Shown: positions 1 through 8,556 of the stretch, piece by piece
Numbering within the stretch: the first letter of the stretch is position 1
Layout of the letters: the number at the start of each line of letters is the position of its first letter
Source: Dechloromonas sp. Dech2017
GTDB taxonomy: Bacteria > Pseudomonadota > Gammaproteobacteria > Burkholderiales > Rhodocyclaceae
Assembly: GCA_009469585.1 (NCBI GenBank)
Contig: SSXW01000005.1
Coordinates: 62,001 to 126,000, forward strand
Length of the DNA: 64,000 bases
Reading direction: 5' to 3'
Notes under the pieces: generated by a model
The model's database searches: none
Seen by the model: the letters and a program-made list of their open reading frames with translations, nothing else
What the model was told of the DNA's origin: nothing
Program-made: the position numbers and the translations under genes

Positions 1-46
1 TTATGGCTGGGCTCGGGTGTTCGCCGGTCGCCTCGGGGAGCGGCTG

Positions 47-229
47 TCAGTTCTCGACGCTGCGGATTTCGACCGCCGCGCACGGTACCTGGAAGTCGGC
101 CGCCAGTTGCTTCCTGGCGGTGTCCTCGACAGCTTCACCGGCGGCGATGACGAAGTGACGGGCGCCGGTGAATTCCTGCAGCAGGCCGGCCCGGTCACGG
201 GTGATACGGTAGTTGATCTTGATGTTCAT
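47..229 (-). CDS. Small hypothetical protein, 60 aa
   Basis: I do not recognise this protein. It starts at an ATG preceded by a GGGGAAC ribosome-binding-like stretch and ends with TGA. It has no signal peptide or membrane segment and a mixed alpha/beta-looking composition, with one cysteine in a VPCAAVEI stretch near the C-terminus. The two overlapping ORFs in other frames look like GC-driven shadows. The upstream DNA carries a near-perfect inverted repeat that could be an operator. Support is start context, strand and promoter-like upstream DNA only, so the call is moderate. Confidence 0.5.
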   Translation of the reverse strand: MNIKINYRITRDRAGLLQEFTGARHFVIAAGEAVEDTARKQLAADFQVPCAAVEIRSVEN

Positions 230-284
230 CGCTGTTCCCCAATCGGGGTCTTTGTTTTAACTTCGGCTTCAGTATAACTGACGG

Positions 285-301
285 ATGTTGCGATGCAACA
301 T
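285..301. promoter_or_regulatory. Palindromic operator-like site
   Basis: ATGTTGC-GAT-GCAACAT is a perfect 7-bp inverted repeat with a 3-bp spacer. It lies between the divergent small ORF and pncC, about 55 bp upstream of the small ORF's start. Its size fits a dimeric repressor site. No regulator gene is adjacent and I cannot assign a family. Confidence 0.4.
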
Positions 302-369
302 GCAATTTTTCACGGAATTCCGGTCCCGGCTGGTATTCCTCTTTGCTTCAAAGTGGTGTGGAGGGCGTG

Positions 370-870
370 ATGTCGGAACTTGAAATGCTGGCCGCCCGGG
401 CCGGGGCCTTGTTGCTGCAACGCGGTGAATGGCTGGCGGCGGCCGAATCGTGCACCGGTGGCTGGCTGGCCCAGTCGGTGACGGCGATCGCCGGCAGTTC
501 GACCTGGTTCGAGCGCGGCTTCGTGACCTATTCGAATGCCGCCAAGAGCGAGATGCTGGGGGTGCCGGCCTCGACCCTGGAGCGCCACGGGGCGGTTTCC
601 GAGGCGACCGCCCGCTTGATGGCGCAGGGGGCGCTGGCCCACAGCCGGGCCGACTGGGCGGTGGCGATTACCGGCATCGCCGGGCCGACCGGCGGTTCGC
701 CGGACAAGCCGGTGGGCACGGTGTGCTTCGCCTGGGCCTGCAAGGAGGGCGGGTGCGAGGCCGGCACCGCGCATTTTTCCGGCGATCGCGCCGGAGTGCG
801 CGAGCAGTCGGTGCGGCACGCCCTGCGCGGCTTGATCGAACGCCTGGAGGGCGCCAGCCCGGTCGCCTGA
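370..870 (+). CDS. pncC: Nicotinamide-nucleotide amidohydrolase PncC (CinA C-terminal domain)
   Basis: Stand-alone CinA C-terminal domain protein of 166 aa. The family deamidates nicotinamide mononucleotide to nicotinate mononucleotide in pyridine nucleotide salvage. Family signatures visible are AESCTGG near residue 22, the SSTWFERGFVTYSN block, and AVITGIAGPTGG followed by KPVGTVCFAW. The N-terminal MoaB-like domain of full-length CinA is absent, as usual in proteobacterial PncC. I chose the ATG at 370 rather than the in-frame ATG at 343 because GGAGGG lies at the right distance before 370. It appears monocistronic; the next gene is convergent. Confidence 0.93.
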   Translation: MSELEMLAARAGALLLQRGEWLAAAESCTGGWLAQSVTAIAGSSTWFERGFVTYSNAAKSEMLGVPASTLERHGAVSEATARLMAQGALAHSRADWAVAITGIAGPTGGSPDKPVGTVCFAWACKEGGCEAGTAHFSGDRAGVREQSVRHALRGLIERLEGASPVA

Positions 871-891
871 GGGCCGGCCCTGGGGGGTGGC

Positions 892-1332
892 CTATTGCCT
901 GGCTTCGGCCGCGATGTCGCGGAGCAGCGGTTCGACCAGGGCGGCCGCGGCGCCCGGCGGCCGGCGGTAGCCGACCCAGGTGCCGGCGCTGTCTCCGGGC
1001 AGGGTGTAGATGGCGATGGCGAAGGGGCAGAGGACGATGTTGTGCGGGTCGATCTCGAGCATTTTCCGCGACAGGCTGGCCGAGCAGAATTCGATGACTT
1101 CGGCCTGGCCGAAGATCTGCCGGGTGGCGCCGAGGTCGGCGCCGGTGCGGGCGAGCATGTCGGCCATGTGCGCGGTGTAGTTGATGACCAGGCCGCGGTT
1201 CTCGATGGCGAGGACGACGGCGTCCTTGGTTTCTTCGAAGCTCTTGGCGATTTTGCGTTTGTTCATCCAGTCGTCGGCGTGGGCGGACGGCAGGGCGAGG
1301 ACGAGGACGAGCAGGGTGAGCAGGCGGCGCAT
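892..1332 (-). CDS. DUF302 family periplasmic protein
   Basis: Exported protein of 146 aa. Residues 1-19 form a clear signal peptide (basic MRR, hydrophobic core, cleavage around SAHA-DD). The rest resembles the DUF302 fold: the VLAIENRGLVINY segment, the SASLSRKMLEIDPHNIVLCPFAIAIY block and the WVGYRRP stretch are typical. DUF302 proteins have no settled biochemical role; a metal- or ligand-binding periplasmic function is often suggested. It is followed on the other side by an intergenic spacer that holds a dispersed repeat copy. Confidence 0.75.
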   Translation of the reverse strand: MRRLLTLLVLVLALPSAHADDWMNKRKIAKSFEETKDAVVLAIENRGLVINYTAHMADMLARTGADLGATRQIFGQAEVIEFCSASLSRKMLEIDPHNIVLCPFAIAIYTLPGDSAGTWVGYRRPPGAAAALVEPLLRDIAAEARQ

Positions 1333-1388
1333 GGCGGTTCACGGTCGACAGGGTGTCTGCAATTGTAGCGGGCCACCGCCGTTTGACC

Positions 1389-1437
1389 CGATTGCTGCGG
1401 TCGACGGCAAAAACGGCCGAAAATCGAAAAATCCGGG
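1389..1437 (-). repeat. Dispersed AT/GTCGAC repeat, copy A
   Basis: Intergenic copy of a repeat seen at least six times in this window. Read on the minus strand it runs CGATTTTCGGCCG, TTTTTG, then CCGTCGACCGCAGCAAT. It sits between the DUF302 gene and the 3' end of the SNF2 gene. The T-rich half contrasts with the GC-rich surroundings. Confidence 0.7.
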
Positions 1438-1454
1438 CGCCGGCGAGGCGTGGA

Positions 1455-4400
1455 TTATTCCGGCAACGGCTCGAACAGTGCGGCCAGGTCGTCGGTGCCG
1501 AACTTGACGTCGACGCGATGGTCGTCGGAGAGGATGCCGGCGGCCAGCTCGGCCTTGCGCTCCTGCAGGGCGAGGATTTTTTCCTCGATGCTGCCCGACA
1601 CGATCAGTTTGTAGACGAAGACCGGCTTGTCCTGGCCGAGGCGGTGGGCGCGGTCGGTGGCCTGGTTTTCGACGGCCGGGTTCCACCACGGGTCGTAGTG
1701 GATGACGGTGTCGGCCGCGGTCAGGTTGAGGCCGACGCCCCCGGCCTTCAGGCTGATCAGGAAGACCGGCACCTCGCCGTCCTGGAAACGGCGGATCGGT
1801 ACTTCGCGGTCGACGGTGTCGCCGGTCAGCGTGACGTAGGCGAGACCGGCCTTGTCCAGTTCGTGCTCGATCAGGGCCAGCATGCTGGTGAATTGCGAGA
1901 AGACGAGCACCCGCCGGCCTTCGTCGACCAGTTCAGGCAGCATGGCCATCAGCAGGTCGAGCTTGGCCCGTTCGCTGACCCGGCGGGCCGCTGTGGCCTT
2001 GACCAGGCGCGGGTCGCAGCAGACCTGGCGCAACTTGAGCAGGGCGTCGAGGATGACGATCTGGCTGCGCGCGAAGCCCTTGCTGGCGATCTCGTCGCGC
2101 ACCTTGGCGTCCATCGCCGCACGCACCGTCTCGTAGAGGTCGCGCTGCGAGCCTTCGAGTTCGACGCTGCGCACGATGATGGTCTTCGGTGGCAGTTCCT
2201 GGGCCACGTCCTCCTTCTTGCGGCGCAGGATGAAGGGCCGGATGCGGCGGGCCAGCAGGCTGCGCCGGGCCGTGTCGCCCTGCTTCTCGATCGGCGTCCG
2301 CCAGTGGCGATTGAACTGCTTGCTGGTGCCGAGGAAGCCGGGGAGCAGGAAGTCGAACTGGCTCCACAGCTCGCCGAGATGGTTCTCGAGCGGCGTGCCG
2401 GTCAGGCACAGACGATGGCGGGCGTCGATCTTGCGCACCGCCTCGGCGCTCTGGCTCTGGGCGTTCTTCACCGTCTGCGCCTCGTCGAGGATGAGCAGGT
2501 GGTAGCTGTGCTGCATCAAATCGTCGGCGTCGCGCCAGAGCAGCGGGTAGGTGGTCAGCACCACGTCGTGCCGGGGAATCTCGGCGAAGCGGCTCTTGCG
2601 TTGCGGGCCGTGCAGCGAGAGCACCCGCAGGTCGGGGGCGAAGCGCGCCGCCTCGTTCTTCCAGTTGAAGATCAGCGAGGTCGGCAGGATGACCAGGGCC
2701 GGCTTGTCGAGGCGGCCGCCCTCCTTTTCGAGCAGCAGGTGGGCCAGCGTCTGGGCCGTCTTGCCGAGGCCCATGTCGTCGGCCAGGATGCCGGAAAGGT
2801 CGTGTTGGCGCAGGAACTGCAGCCAGGCCAGGCCTTCCATCTGGTAGGGGCGCAGTTCGAGCTTGAAGCCGCTCGGCGGCGCGATGTCGGCGATGCCCTG
2901 GGCGGCGAGCAGGCGCTCGGCCAGCGCCATGATGTCGCCCTGACCGCGGAACTGCCAGCGGCTGACATCGGACAGCTCAGCCAGGCGCGGCGCGTCGAAG
3001 CGCGACAGGCGCAGGGTGTGGCCGCCGCTGAAACCGTCGAAGAGGTCGATCAGCGTCGCCGCCAGCGGCTTGAGGCGGCCGGCCTGGACGCGCAGGCGCT
3101 TGCCGCGCGGGGTGAACAGGTCGATGCCTTCGGTGTCCGGGATGCGCTCCAGTTCGGCCGCCTCCAGCCAGCGCGGATCGCTGCGGAAAAGGTCGGCGAG
3201 CAGCGGGGCCAGCGGCAGGCGCTCGCCTTCGACGATGATCCCCATGTCGAGGTTGAACCAGCCGTTTTCAGCTTCCTGGAGGTCGGCCTCCCAACTATCG
3301 ACCTCGATCACGTGATGGCGGAAGTCCTCGGGAAACTCGACCTGCCAGCCGGCTTCCTTGAGGCGCAGGGCGCCCTCCTGCATGAAGGGCAGCCACTGGT
3401 TCTCCTCGGCCAGGCCGAAAATGCCCTCGGGCGGACTGCCAAAGGTATGCAGGGTGTGGCTGGGAATCCGCTGCAGGCCGACCGTGGCGAGCGCCTGCAA
3501 GGCAGCCGATTCGGCTTCCAGCCGGCGTTTCAGGCGGACCGTCTCGCCTTCCGGCAGGGTGATGAATTCGTTCCGCTCCTCGGGCCGGACGTCGGCGTCG
3601 GCATAGCGGAAAACGACCTTGGCGACGTCGAAGGGGCCGCCGCCGAAATTCTGCGGATAGCTGCGCCAGGCCCGGTGGCCGTGGGTGTGCAGGGTTTCCA
3701 GCTGGAGGATGGGAATGAGCGGGGCGTCGATCAGGCGCAGGCGGGCCCCGGCGTCGGCGCCGGGCAGAGGCAGGTCCGGCGCCAGTTCCGACAACGCTTC
3801 GGCGACCAGCGCTGCTTCCTTGGTCGACAGCGGTGGCAGCGAGAACAGGCGGTTGATGACGTCCGGGTTGCCGGTCACTTCGAGCGGGCCGATCTCGCCT
3901 TCGCCGAGGTCGACGAACCACGGCGGGTCGACGGCGACGATCATCTCCGCCGACGGTTCCGGCTTGAGATAGGGGCGCTGGAAGCCCATGCCGTCCACCT
4001 GCCAGCCGATGCTGGCCGGGCGCACCGCCCCGGCGTTGAGCGGCAGGCCGAGATCGTCTTCCGGGTAGAGCCGGTGGCTGGCCGCCATCCGCTGCAGGAT
4101 CTCGGCGCCATGCCGCGGGCCGATGCCGAAGGCGCGCAGGCCGGTCTCATGGCCGCGTTCGGCCCAGATCAGGCGCAGGATGCCGAGGTCTTCCTCGCTG
4201 ACGAATTGCGGCGGCGTGAGCAGGGCACGGTCCACCTTCCACCATTCCTCGGCGCTTTCCGGGTATTTGCCCTTGCGGATCTCGACGCCGAACTGGCGCT
4301 TGTCGGCCGTCCATTTGAGGATGTAGAACAGTTGCTGGCGGGTGTTGGCCGGGCGGGCCTTCTTTTTGGCGACGGCGATCGAGGTCCGGCGCAGGTCCTC

Positions 4401-4733
4401 GACCCAGGACAGCACGCTGCCGCTGACCCTTTCCTTGGGATTGCGCTCCTCGATGGCCTTGAGCAGCATGGCGGCGACGTGCTTGCAATGCCGGCCGACC
4501 GGGCAGGTGCAGCGGCTGACCACCATCATCTCGCCGCTCTGCGCCTGGCTCAGGTAGGCCTGGGCGACGTAGGGCGCCTTGGCCGAACCGGGAACCACGG
4601 CGCTGATCTGGCTGCCGTTGATGGCCAGGTCGCGGACCAGGTCGACGTAGGGGCGTGCCTTGTTGATGTCGCGGGTGGCGAACCACTCGCTGACATGCTC
4701 CTCGGTGAAATCGTGCAGCGTGACGAGGGCCAT
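1455..4733 (-). CDS. SNF2-family DEAD/DEAH ATPase with N-terminal SWIM zinc finger
   Basis: Large SF2 ATPase of 1092 aa. A SWIM-type CxCx5CxH motif (C75, C77, C83, H85) lies at the N-terminus and probably binds DNA or protein. The middle of about 500 residues is weakly conserved. The SNF2 ATPase core begins near residue 620 with ILADDMGLGKT (Walker A), ILDEAQ (Walker B), and the TGTPLENHLGELWSQ block. The helicase C-terminal lobe has VLVFSQFTSML, GGVGLNLTAAD and the DRAHRLGQ arginine-finger motif. Bacterial members of this HepA/RapA-like superfamily remodel nucleoprotein complexes; the specific partner here is unknown. It lies 6 bp downstream of ubiB on the same strand, so the two are probably co-transcribed. 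Confidence 0.92.
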   Translation of the reverse strand: MALVTLHDFTEEHVSEWFATRDINKARPYVDLVRDLAINGSQISAVVPGSAKAPYVAQAYLSQAQSGEMMVVSRCTCPVGRHCKHVAAMLLKAIEERNPKERVSGSVLSWVEDLRRTSIAVAKKKARPANTRQQLFYILKWTADKRQFGVEIRKGKYPESAEEWWKVDRALLTPPQFVSEEDLGILRLIWAERGHETGLRAFGIGPRHGAEILQRMAASHRLYPEDDLGLPLNAGAVRPASIGWQVDGMGFQRPYLKPEPSAEMIVAVDPPWFVDLGEGEIGPLEVTGNPDVINRLFSLPPLSTKEAALVAEALSELAPDLPLPGADAGARLRLIDAPLIPILQLETLHTHGHRAWRSYPQNFGGGPFDVAKVVFRYADADVRPEERNEFITLPEGETVRLKRRLEAESAALQALATVGLQRIPSHTLHTFGSPPEGIFGLAEENQWLPFMQEGALRLKEAGWQVEFPEDFRHHVIEVDSWEADLQEAENGWFNLDMGIIVEGERLPLAPLLADLFRSDPRWLEAAELERIPDTEGIDLFTPRGKRLRVQAGRLKPLAATLIDLFDGFSGGHTLRLSRFDAPRLAELSDVSRWQFRGQGDIMALAERLLAAQGIADIAPPSGFKLELRPYQMEGLAWLQFLRQHDLSGILADDMGLGKTAQTLAHLLLEKEGGRLDKPALVILPTSLIFNWKNEAARFAPDLRVLSLHGPQRKSRFAEIPRHDVVLTTYPLLWRDADDLMQHSYHLLILDEAQTVKNAQSQSAEAVRKIDARHRLCLTGTPLENHLGELWSQFDFLLPGFLGTSKQFNRHWRTPIEKQGDTARRSLLARRIRPFILRRKKEDVAQELPPKTIIVRSVELEGSQRDLYETVRAAMDAKVRDEIASKGFARSQIVILDALLKLRQVCCDPRLVKATAARRVSERAKLDLLMAMLPELVDEGRRVLVFSQFTSMLALIEHELDKAGLAYVTLTGDTVDREVPIRRFQDGEVPVFLISLKAGGVGLNLTAADTVIHYDPWWNPAVENQATDRAHRLGQDKPVFVYKLIVSGSIEEKILALQERKAELAAGILSDDHRVDVKFGTDDLAALFEPLPE

Positions 4734-4739
4734 CGGCGA

Positions 4740-6260
4740 TCAGGCGTAGAGCGTCCCGACGAGCAGGGCGAGGAGCAGGGCGATGATGGCCAGCCAGCGG
4801 TTCTGCTGGCGCTGGGCGGCGACCAGGCGGTCGAGTTGCGGTTGCAGGCTGACCGGATCGGGCCGGGACAGGGCGTGATGCACCAGGCGCGGCAGCTGCG
4901 GCAGGGTGCGCGCCAGGTAGGGGGCTTCCTGCTTGAAGGTGCGGAGCAGGCCGCGCCAACCGACCTGCTCGCTCATCCAGCGTTCGAGGAAAGGCTTGGC
5001 GGTGGTCCAGAGGTCGAGTTCGGGATCGAGCTGGCGGCCGAGGCCTTCGATGTTGAGCAGGGTCTTTTGCAGCATGACCAGCTGCGGCTGGATCTCGACG
5101 TTGAAGCGGCGCGAGGTCTGGAACAGGCGGAGCAATACCTTGCCGAAGGAGATGTCCTTCAGCGGCCGGTCGAAGATCGGCTCGCAGACGGCGCGGATGG
5201 CTGCCTCGAACTCGTCCACCCGGGTGTCCTTGGGGGCCCAGCCGGATTCGATGTGGGCTTCGGCGACGCGTTTGTAGTCGCGGCGGAAGAAGGCCAGGAA
5301 GTTCTGCGCCAGGTAGTTCTTGTCGGAATCGGTCAGCGTGCCGACGATGCCGAAATCGAGGGCGATGTAGCGGCCGTCGGCGGCGACGAAAATGTTGCCG
5401 GGGTGCATGTCGGCGTGGAAGAAGCCGTCGCGGAAGACCTGGGTGAAGAAGATCTCGACGCCGGCCGCCGACAGCTTGGAGAGATCGATGCCCTCCCGGC
5501 GCAATCGCTCGGTCTGCGAGATCGGCACGCCCTGCATGCGCTCCATGACCATCACCGTCGAGGTACAGAAGTCCCAATGCACCTCGGGCACGATGAGCAG
5601 CTTCGAATCGGTGAAATTGCGCCGCAGTTGCGAGGCGTTGGCCGCTTCGCGCATCAGGTCGAGTTCGTCGCGCAGATACTTGGCGAACTCGGCGACCACT
5701 TCGCGCGGTTTCAGCCGCTTGCCGTCCGACCACAGTTTTTCGAGCAGCATGGCCAGGCTATCCATCAGGGCCAGGTCGTGCTCGATGACCGACAGCATGT
5801 TGGGGCGGAGGATCTTGACGGCCACGTCATGGCCGCCGTCTTCTTCGCGCAGCCTGGCGAAATGGACCTGGGCGATGGAGGCCGAGGCGATCGGGGTCGG
5901 GTCGAATTCGGCAAAAACTTCGCTGGCCGGGCGGCCGTAGGCTTTCTCGATTTCCCGCAGGGCCAGCTCGGAGGGAAATGGCGGCACGCGGTCCTGCAGC
6001 TTGGCCAGTTCGTCGGCGATGTCGGCCGGCATCAGGTCGCGCCGGGTGGACAGCACCTGGCCGAACTTGACGAAGATCGGGCCGAGCGACTCGAGGGCCA
6101 GGCGCAGGCGTTCGGCCCGCGGTGCCGACAGGTCGCGCCAGAACTGCAGGGCGTTGGCCAGGCGCACCAGGCGGCCGCTCGGCTCGTGTTCGAGGACCAT
6201 CTCGTCCAGCCCGAAGCGGCTGGCCACGGAGGCGATCTTGAGCAGGCGGAAAAGTCGCAT
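4740..6260 (-). CDS. ubiB: Ubiquinone biosynthesis regulatory kinase-like protein UbiB
   Basis: UbiB/ABC1/ADCK-family atypical kinase of 506 aa. The family supports ubiquinone biosynthesis at the inner membrane, probably by ATP-dependent handling of hydrophobic intermediates. Diagnostic features are the KxGQ motif ([16 protein letters not shown], about residue 65), SIASIAQVH-type A-loop ([11 protein letters not shown]), a lysine in [20 protein letters not shown] as the catalytic loop and ALDFGIVG as the DFG region. The C-terminus carries one membrane helix (about residues 485-505), where E. coli UbiB has two. Start ATG is the only reasonable one before the conserved N-terminus. Confidence 0.95.
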   Translation of the reverse strand: MRLFRLLKIASVASRFGLDEMVLEHEPSGRLVRLANALQFWRDLSAPRAERLRLALESLGPIFVKFGQVLSTRRDLMPADIADELAKLQDRVPPFPSELALREIEKAYGRPASEVFAEFDPTPIASASIAQVHFARLREEDGGHDVAVKILRPNMLSVIEHDLALMDSLAMLLEKLWSDGKRLKPREVVAEFAKYLRDELDLMREAANASQLRRNFTDSKLLIVPEVHWDFCTSTVMVMERMQGVPISQTERLRREGIDLSKLSAAGVEIFFTQVFRDGFFHADMHPGNIFVAADGRYIALDFGIVGTLTDSDKNYLAQNFLAFFRRDYKRVAEAHIESGWAPKDTRVDEFEAAIRAVCEPIFDRPLKDISFGKVLLRLFQTSRRFNVEIQPQLVMLQKTLLNIEGLGRQLDPELDLWTTAKPFLERWMSEQVGWRGLLRTFKQEAPYLARTLPQLPRLVHHALSRPDPVSLQPQLDRLVAAQRQQNRWLAIIALLLALLVGTLYA

Positions 6261-6378
6261 GGGGAGTGGGTGTCGGCCCGGCCGGTGAAATTGGCTGAAA
6301 CGACCATGTTAACACGCGGACGACGATCGTGCCCCGGCCTTTTCTCGTATCGGCGATGGTCGTGGCGGGGCGATCCTG

Positions 6379-6406
6379 TTGCATGGCGAGGGCATTGGGA
6401 TAAACT
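6379..6406 (+). promoter_or_regulatory. Candidate sigma-70 promoter for the GGDEF gene
   Basis: TTGCAT and TAAACT are separated by 16 bp, ending about 58 bp before the ATG at 6465. The match is partial (about 4/6 for each box). The rest of the 204-bp gap between ubiB and this gene shows nothing else I recognise. Confidence 0.3.
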
Positions 6407-6464
6407 CGTCGCAAGAATCGCAAACCATGTGCCGTTCACTTTCCTGCAGCCCAGACCACACTTC

Positions 6465-7985
6465 ATGAACGAACCGAAAAGTCCTTCCGACATCGCCCGC
6501 GAAGCCCTGCGCCGTCTGGCGGCCAGCCATCTGCCGCCGACCCCGGCCAATTACCAGGCGTGCTACAACGAGATTGCCGGGATCCCGACCATTCCGCCTT
6601 TTCCCGAGGTGCCGCTGCGCAATCTGTGCGCCTTGCTGCGGGGTGCCGACCAGGATCGGGAAAAGCAGCTGGACAGGCTGTCGGCGGCGATCGGCCAGCG
6701 TAGCTGGCAGGGCGTGACCGAGGCCTTGCTGTCGCTGGTCCATGACCGGCCGGCGGGTTCGTCGGGCACCGCCCAGGTGGCCTCGATCGATGCCCTGCCC
6801 GGCGAACTGGCCGGCAAGCTGGCCCGCTTGCTCGAATGCATGCTGCCGGCGCTGGGCGACGACAATCATCATGTGCTGAGCCAGGCGAGCGGTGTCATCG
6901 GGCTGCTGCGCCAGCCGGTGGTCGAGCTGTCGACGGTGCAGGCCGGGCTGGGCGACCTGACCCGCCAGGTGATTTATGCGGCGGAAGAACAGGTCGAGAT
7001 CAAGGGTTCGCTGCTCAAGCTGCTCCATCTGGTCATCGAGAACATCAGCGAGCTGAGCATCGACGACAGTTGGCTGAAGGGGCAGCTGGAGGGGGTGCTG
7101 GCCAGTGTGGCGCCACCGCTGACCCTGCGTCACCTCGACGAAATGGAAAGACGCCTGCGCGATGTCATCGAAAAGCAAGGACGTGCCAAGGGGCATTCGG
7201 CGCGTGCCCAGGCCGAGATGCGCCACATGCTGGCCGAGTTCGTCGAACGCCTGGCGACGATGAACCAGTCGAGCAGCGAATTCGAGGGGCAGATTCTCGA
7301 GAGCGCCCATCTAATCGAGCAGGTGGAGAGCATTGACGAGTTGAAACCGCTGCTCGCCGGTGTTCTCGAAGCGACGCACCAGATGGCCGAGGAAACGGCC
7401 AAGTCGCGCGAACAGTTGAAGGGCTTGCAGGAAAAGGTGGCGACTACCGAGATGGAACTGGTTCAGCTCCACCACGAGCTGGACAGCGCCAGCGCCCTGG
7501 CCCGCCACGACCCGCTGACCGACGCGCTCAACCGCAAGGGGCTCGAGGAGGCGCTGGTCCGCGAGATTTCGAGCATGCGCCGCAAGGAGTCCGACCTGTC
7601 GATCAGCCTGCTCGACATCGACAACTTCAAGAAACTCAACGACAACCTGGGCCACGACGTCGGCGACGGAGCCCTCGTCCACCTGGCCGAGGTGACCCGC
7701 GCCCACCTGCGGCCGAGCGATACGCTGGCCCGCTACGGCGGCGAGGAATTCGTTGTGCTGATGCCCGATACCCGCCTGGCCCAGGGCGTCGAAGTGATGA
7801 TCCGCCTGCAGCGCGAGTTGACGCGTTCGCTGTTCATGGCCGGTAACGAGAAGATCCTGATCACCTTCAGCGCCGGCGTCGCCCAGCTGGCGCCCGACGA
7901 AACCGGCACCGAGGCCATCCGCCGGGCCGACCAGGCGATGTACCTGGCCAAGCGGGCGGGCAAGAACCGGGTGATGGGCGCCTGA
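6465..7985 (+). CDS. GGDEF-domain diguanylate cyclase
   Basis: Predicted cytoplasmic diguanylate cyclase, 506 aa, making cyclic di-GMP from two GTP. The C-terminal GGDEF domain (about residues 335-505) has the catalytic GGEEF at 425-429 and an intact inhibitory I-site RPSD (416-419) five residues before it. So it should be active and product-inhibited. The N-terminal 330 residues lack a signal peptide, membrane segments or a known sensor. They start with a segment (SDIAREALRRLAASHLPPTP-type) found in other betaproteobacterial GGDEF proteins and include long helical, probably coiled-coil stretches (about 230-330). The start at 6465 was chosen over a much longer antisense-spanning ORF because upstream reading is a shadow of ubiB and the SNF2 gene. 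Confidence 0.9.
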   Translation: MNEPKSPSDIAREALRRLAASHLPPTPANYQACYNEIAGIPTIPPFPEVPLRNLCALLRGADQDREKQLDRLSAAIGQRSWQGVTEALLSLVHDRPAGSSGTAQVASIDALPGELAGKLARLLECMLPALGDDNHHVLSQASGVIGLLRQPVVELSTVQAGLGDLTRQVIYAAEEQVEIKGSLLKLLHLVIENISELSIDDSWLKGQLEGVLASVAPPLTLRHLDEMERRLRDVIEKQGRAKGHSARAQAEMRHMLAEFVERLATMNQSSSEFEGQILESAHLIEQVESIDELKPLLAGVLEATHQMAEETAKSREQLKGLQEKVATTEMELVQLHHELDSASALARHDPLTDALNRKGLEEALVREISSMRRKESDLSISLLDIDNFKKLNDNLGHDVGDGALVHLAEVTRAHLRPSDTLARYGGEEFVVLMPDTRLAQGVEVMIRLQRELTRSLFMAGNEKILITFSAGVAQLAPDETGTEAIRRADQAMYLAKRAGKNRVMGA

Positions 7986-7998
7986 GGCCGGCGCGGCG

Positions 7999-8508
7999 AT
8001 GTCGATGGTCATCGGCTTTCCCCCGGTCGCCGACCCCGATGCCCGCGCCCTGGTCCTCGGCAGCATGCCGGGCGAGCGCTCGCTGCAAGCGGGCGAATAC
8101 TATGCCCATGCGCGCAACGCTTTCTGGCCGATCATGGGGGAGCTGCTCGGGGCGGGACCGGATCTGCCCTACGCCCGCCGCCTGGAAAAGCTCAAGGCGG
8201 CCGGCATCGCGCTGTGGGACGTGATCGCCGCCTGCGAGCGTTACGGCAGCCTGGATGCGGACATCGTCGGCTCGTCGGTGCAGGCCAATGATTTTTTGGC
8301 ATTTTTTGCCGTTCACCGCAGCATCGAGCGGATTTACTTCAATGGCGGCGCTGCCGAAGCCAATTTCCGGCGCCATGTGCTGCCCGGCCTTGCCGGGAAA
8401 CATCTGCACCTGGCCAGGCTGCCATCCACCAGCCCGGCGCATGCGGCGCGCGGCTATGGCGAGAAGCTGGCGGCCTGGTCGGTGATCGTCTCCCCGCCAA
8501 ATAATTAG
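7999..8508 (+). CDS. DNA-deoxyinosine (hypoxanthine/uracil) glycosylase
   Basis: Member of the uracil-DNA glycosylase superfamily, 169 aa, resembling the hypoxanthine-DNA glycosylase group. It should excise deaminated bases. The N-terminal motif LVLGSMPGERSLQAGEYYAHARNAFWPIM is the superfamily GxxPGxxS-like pocket with the family-specific Asn in RNAFW. C-terminal LPSTSPAH matches the second active-site motif. It starts 14 bp after the GGDEF gene. An alternative ATG lies two codons downstream. An unusually T-rich internal stretch (8289-8327) resembles the dispersed repeat of this window. Confidence 0.88.
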   Translation: MSMVIGFPPVADPDARALVLGSMPGERSLQAGEYYAHARNAFWPIMGELLGAGPDLPYARRLEKLKAAGIALWDVIAACERYGSLDADIVGSSVQANDFLAFFAVHRSIERIYFNGGAAEANFRRHVLPGLAGKHLHLARLPSTSPAHAARGYGEKLAAWSVIVSPPNN

Positions 8509-8520
8509 GCAGCGGCAGCG

Positions 8521-8526
8521 TATAAT
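8521..8526 (+). promoter_or_regulatory. argS: -10 box (TATAAT) upstream of argS
   Basis: A perfect TATAAT lies 31 bp upstream of the argS ATG. No convincing -35 box is found at 16-18 bp. It is the most likely argS promoter element but rests on one hexamer. Confidence 0.4.
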
Positions 8527-8556
8527 CGCCGTTTTGCTTCTTTTGCACCCAATTCA

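Noticed and set aside
1353..6464. Part of a 2210-codon open frame on the plus strand running into the GGDEF gene
   Set aside because: It lies entirely antisense to the well-supported SNF2 and ubiB genes, has low-complexity Gln/Ala/Gly/Arg-rich translation, and only the 3' part (6465-7985) matches a known family. Absence of stops is explained by high GC.
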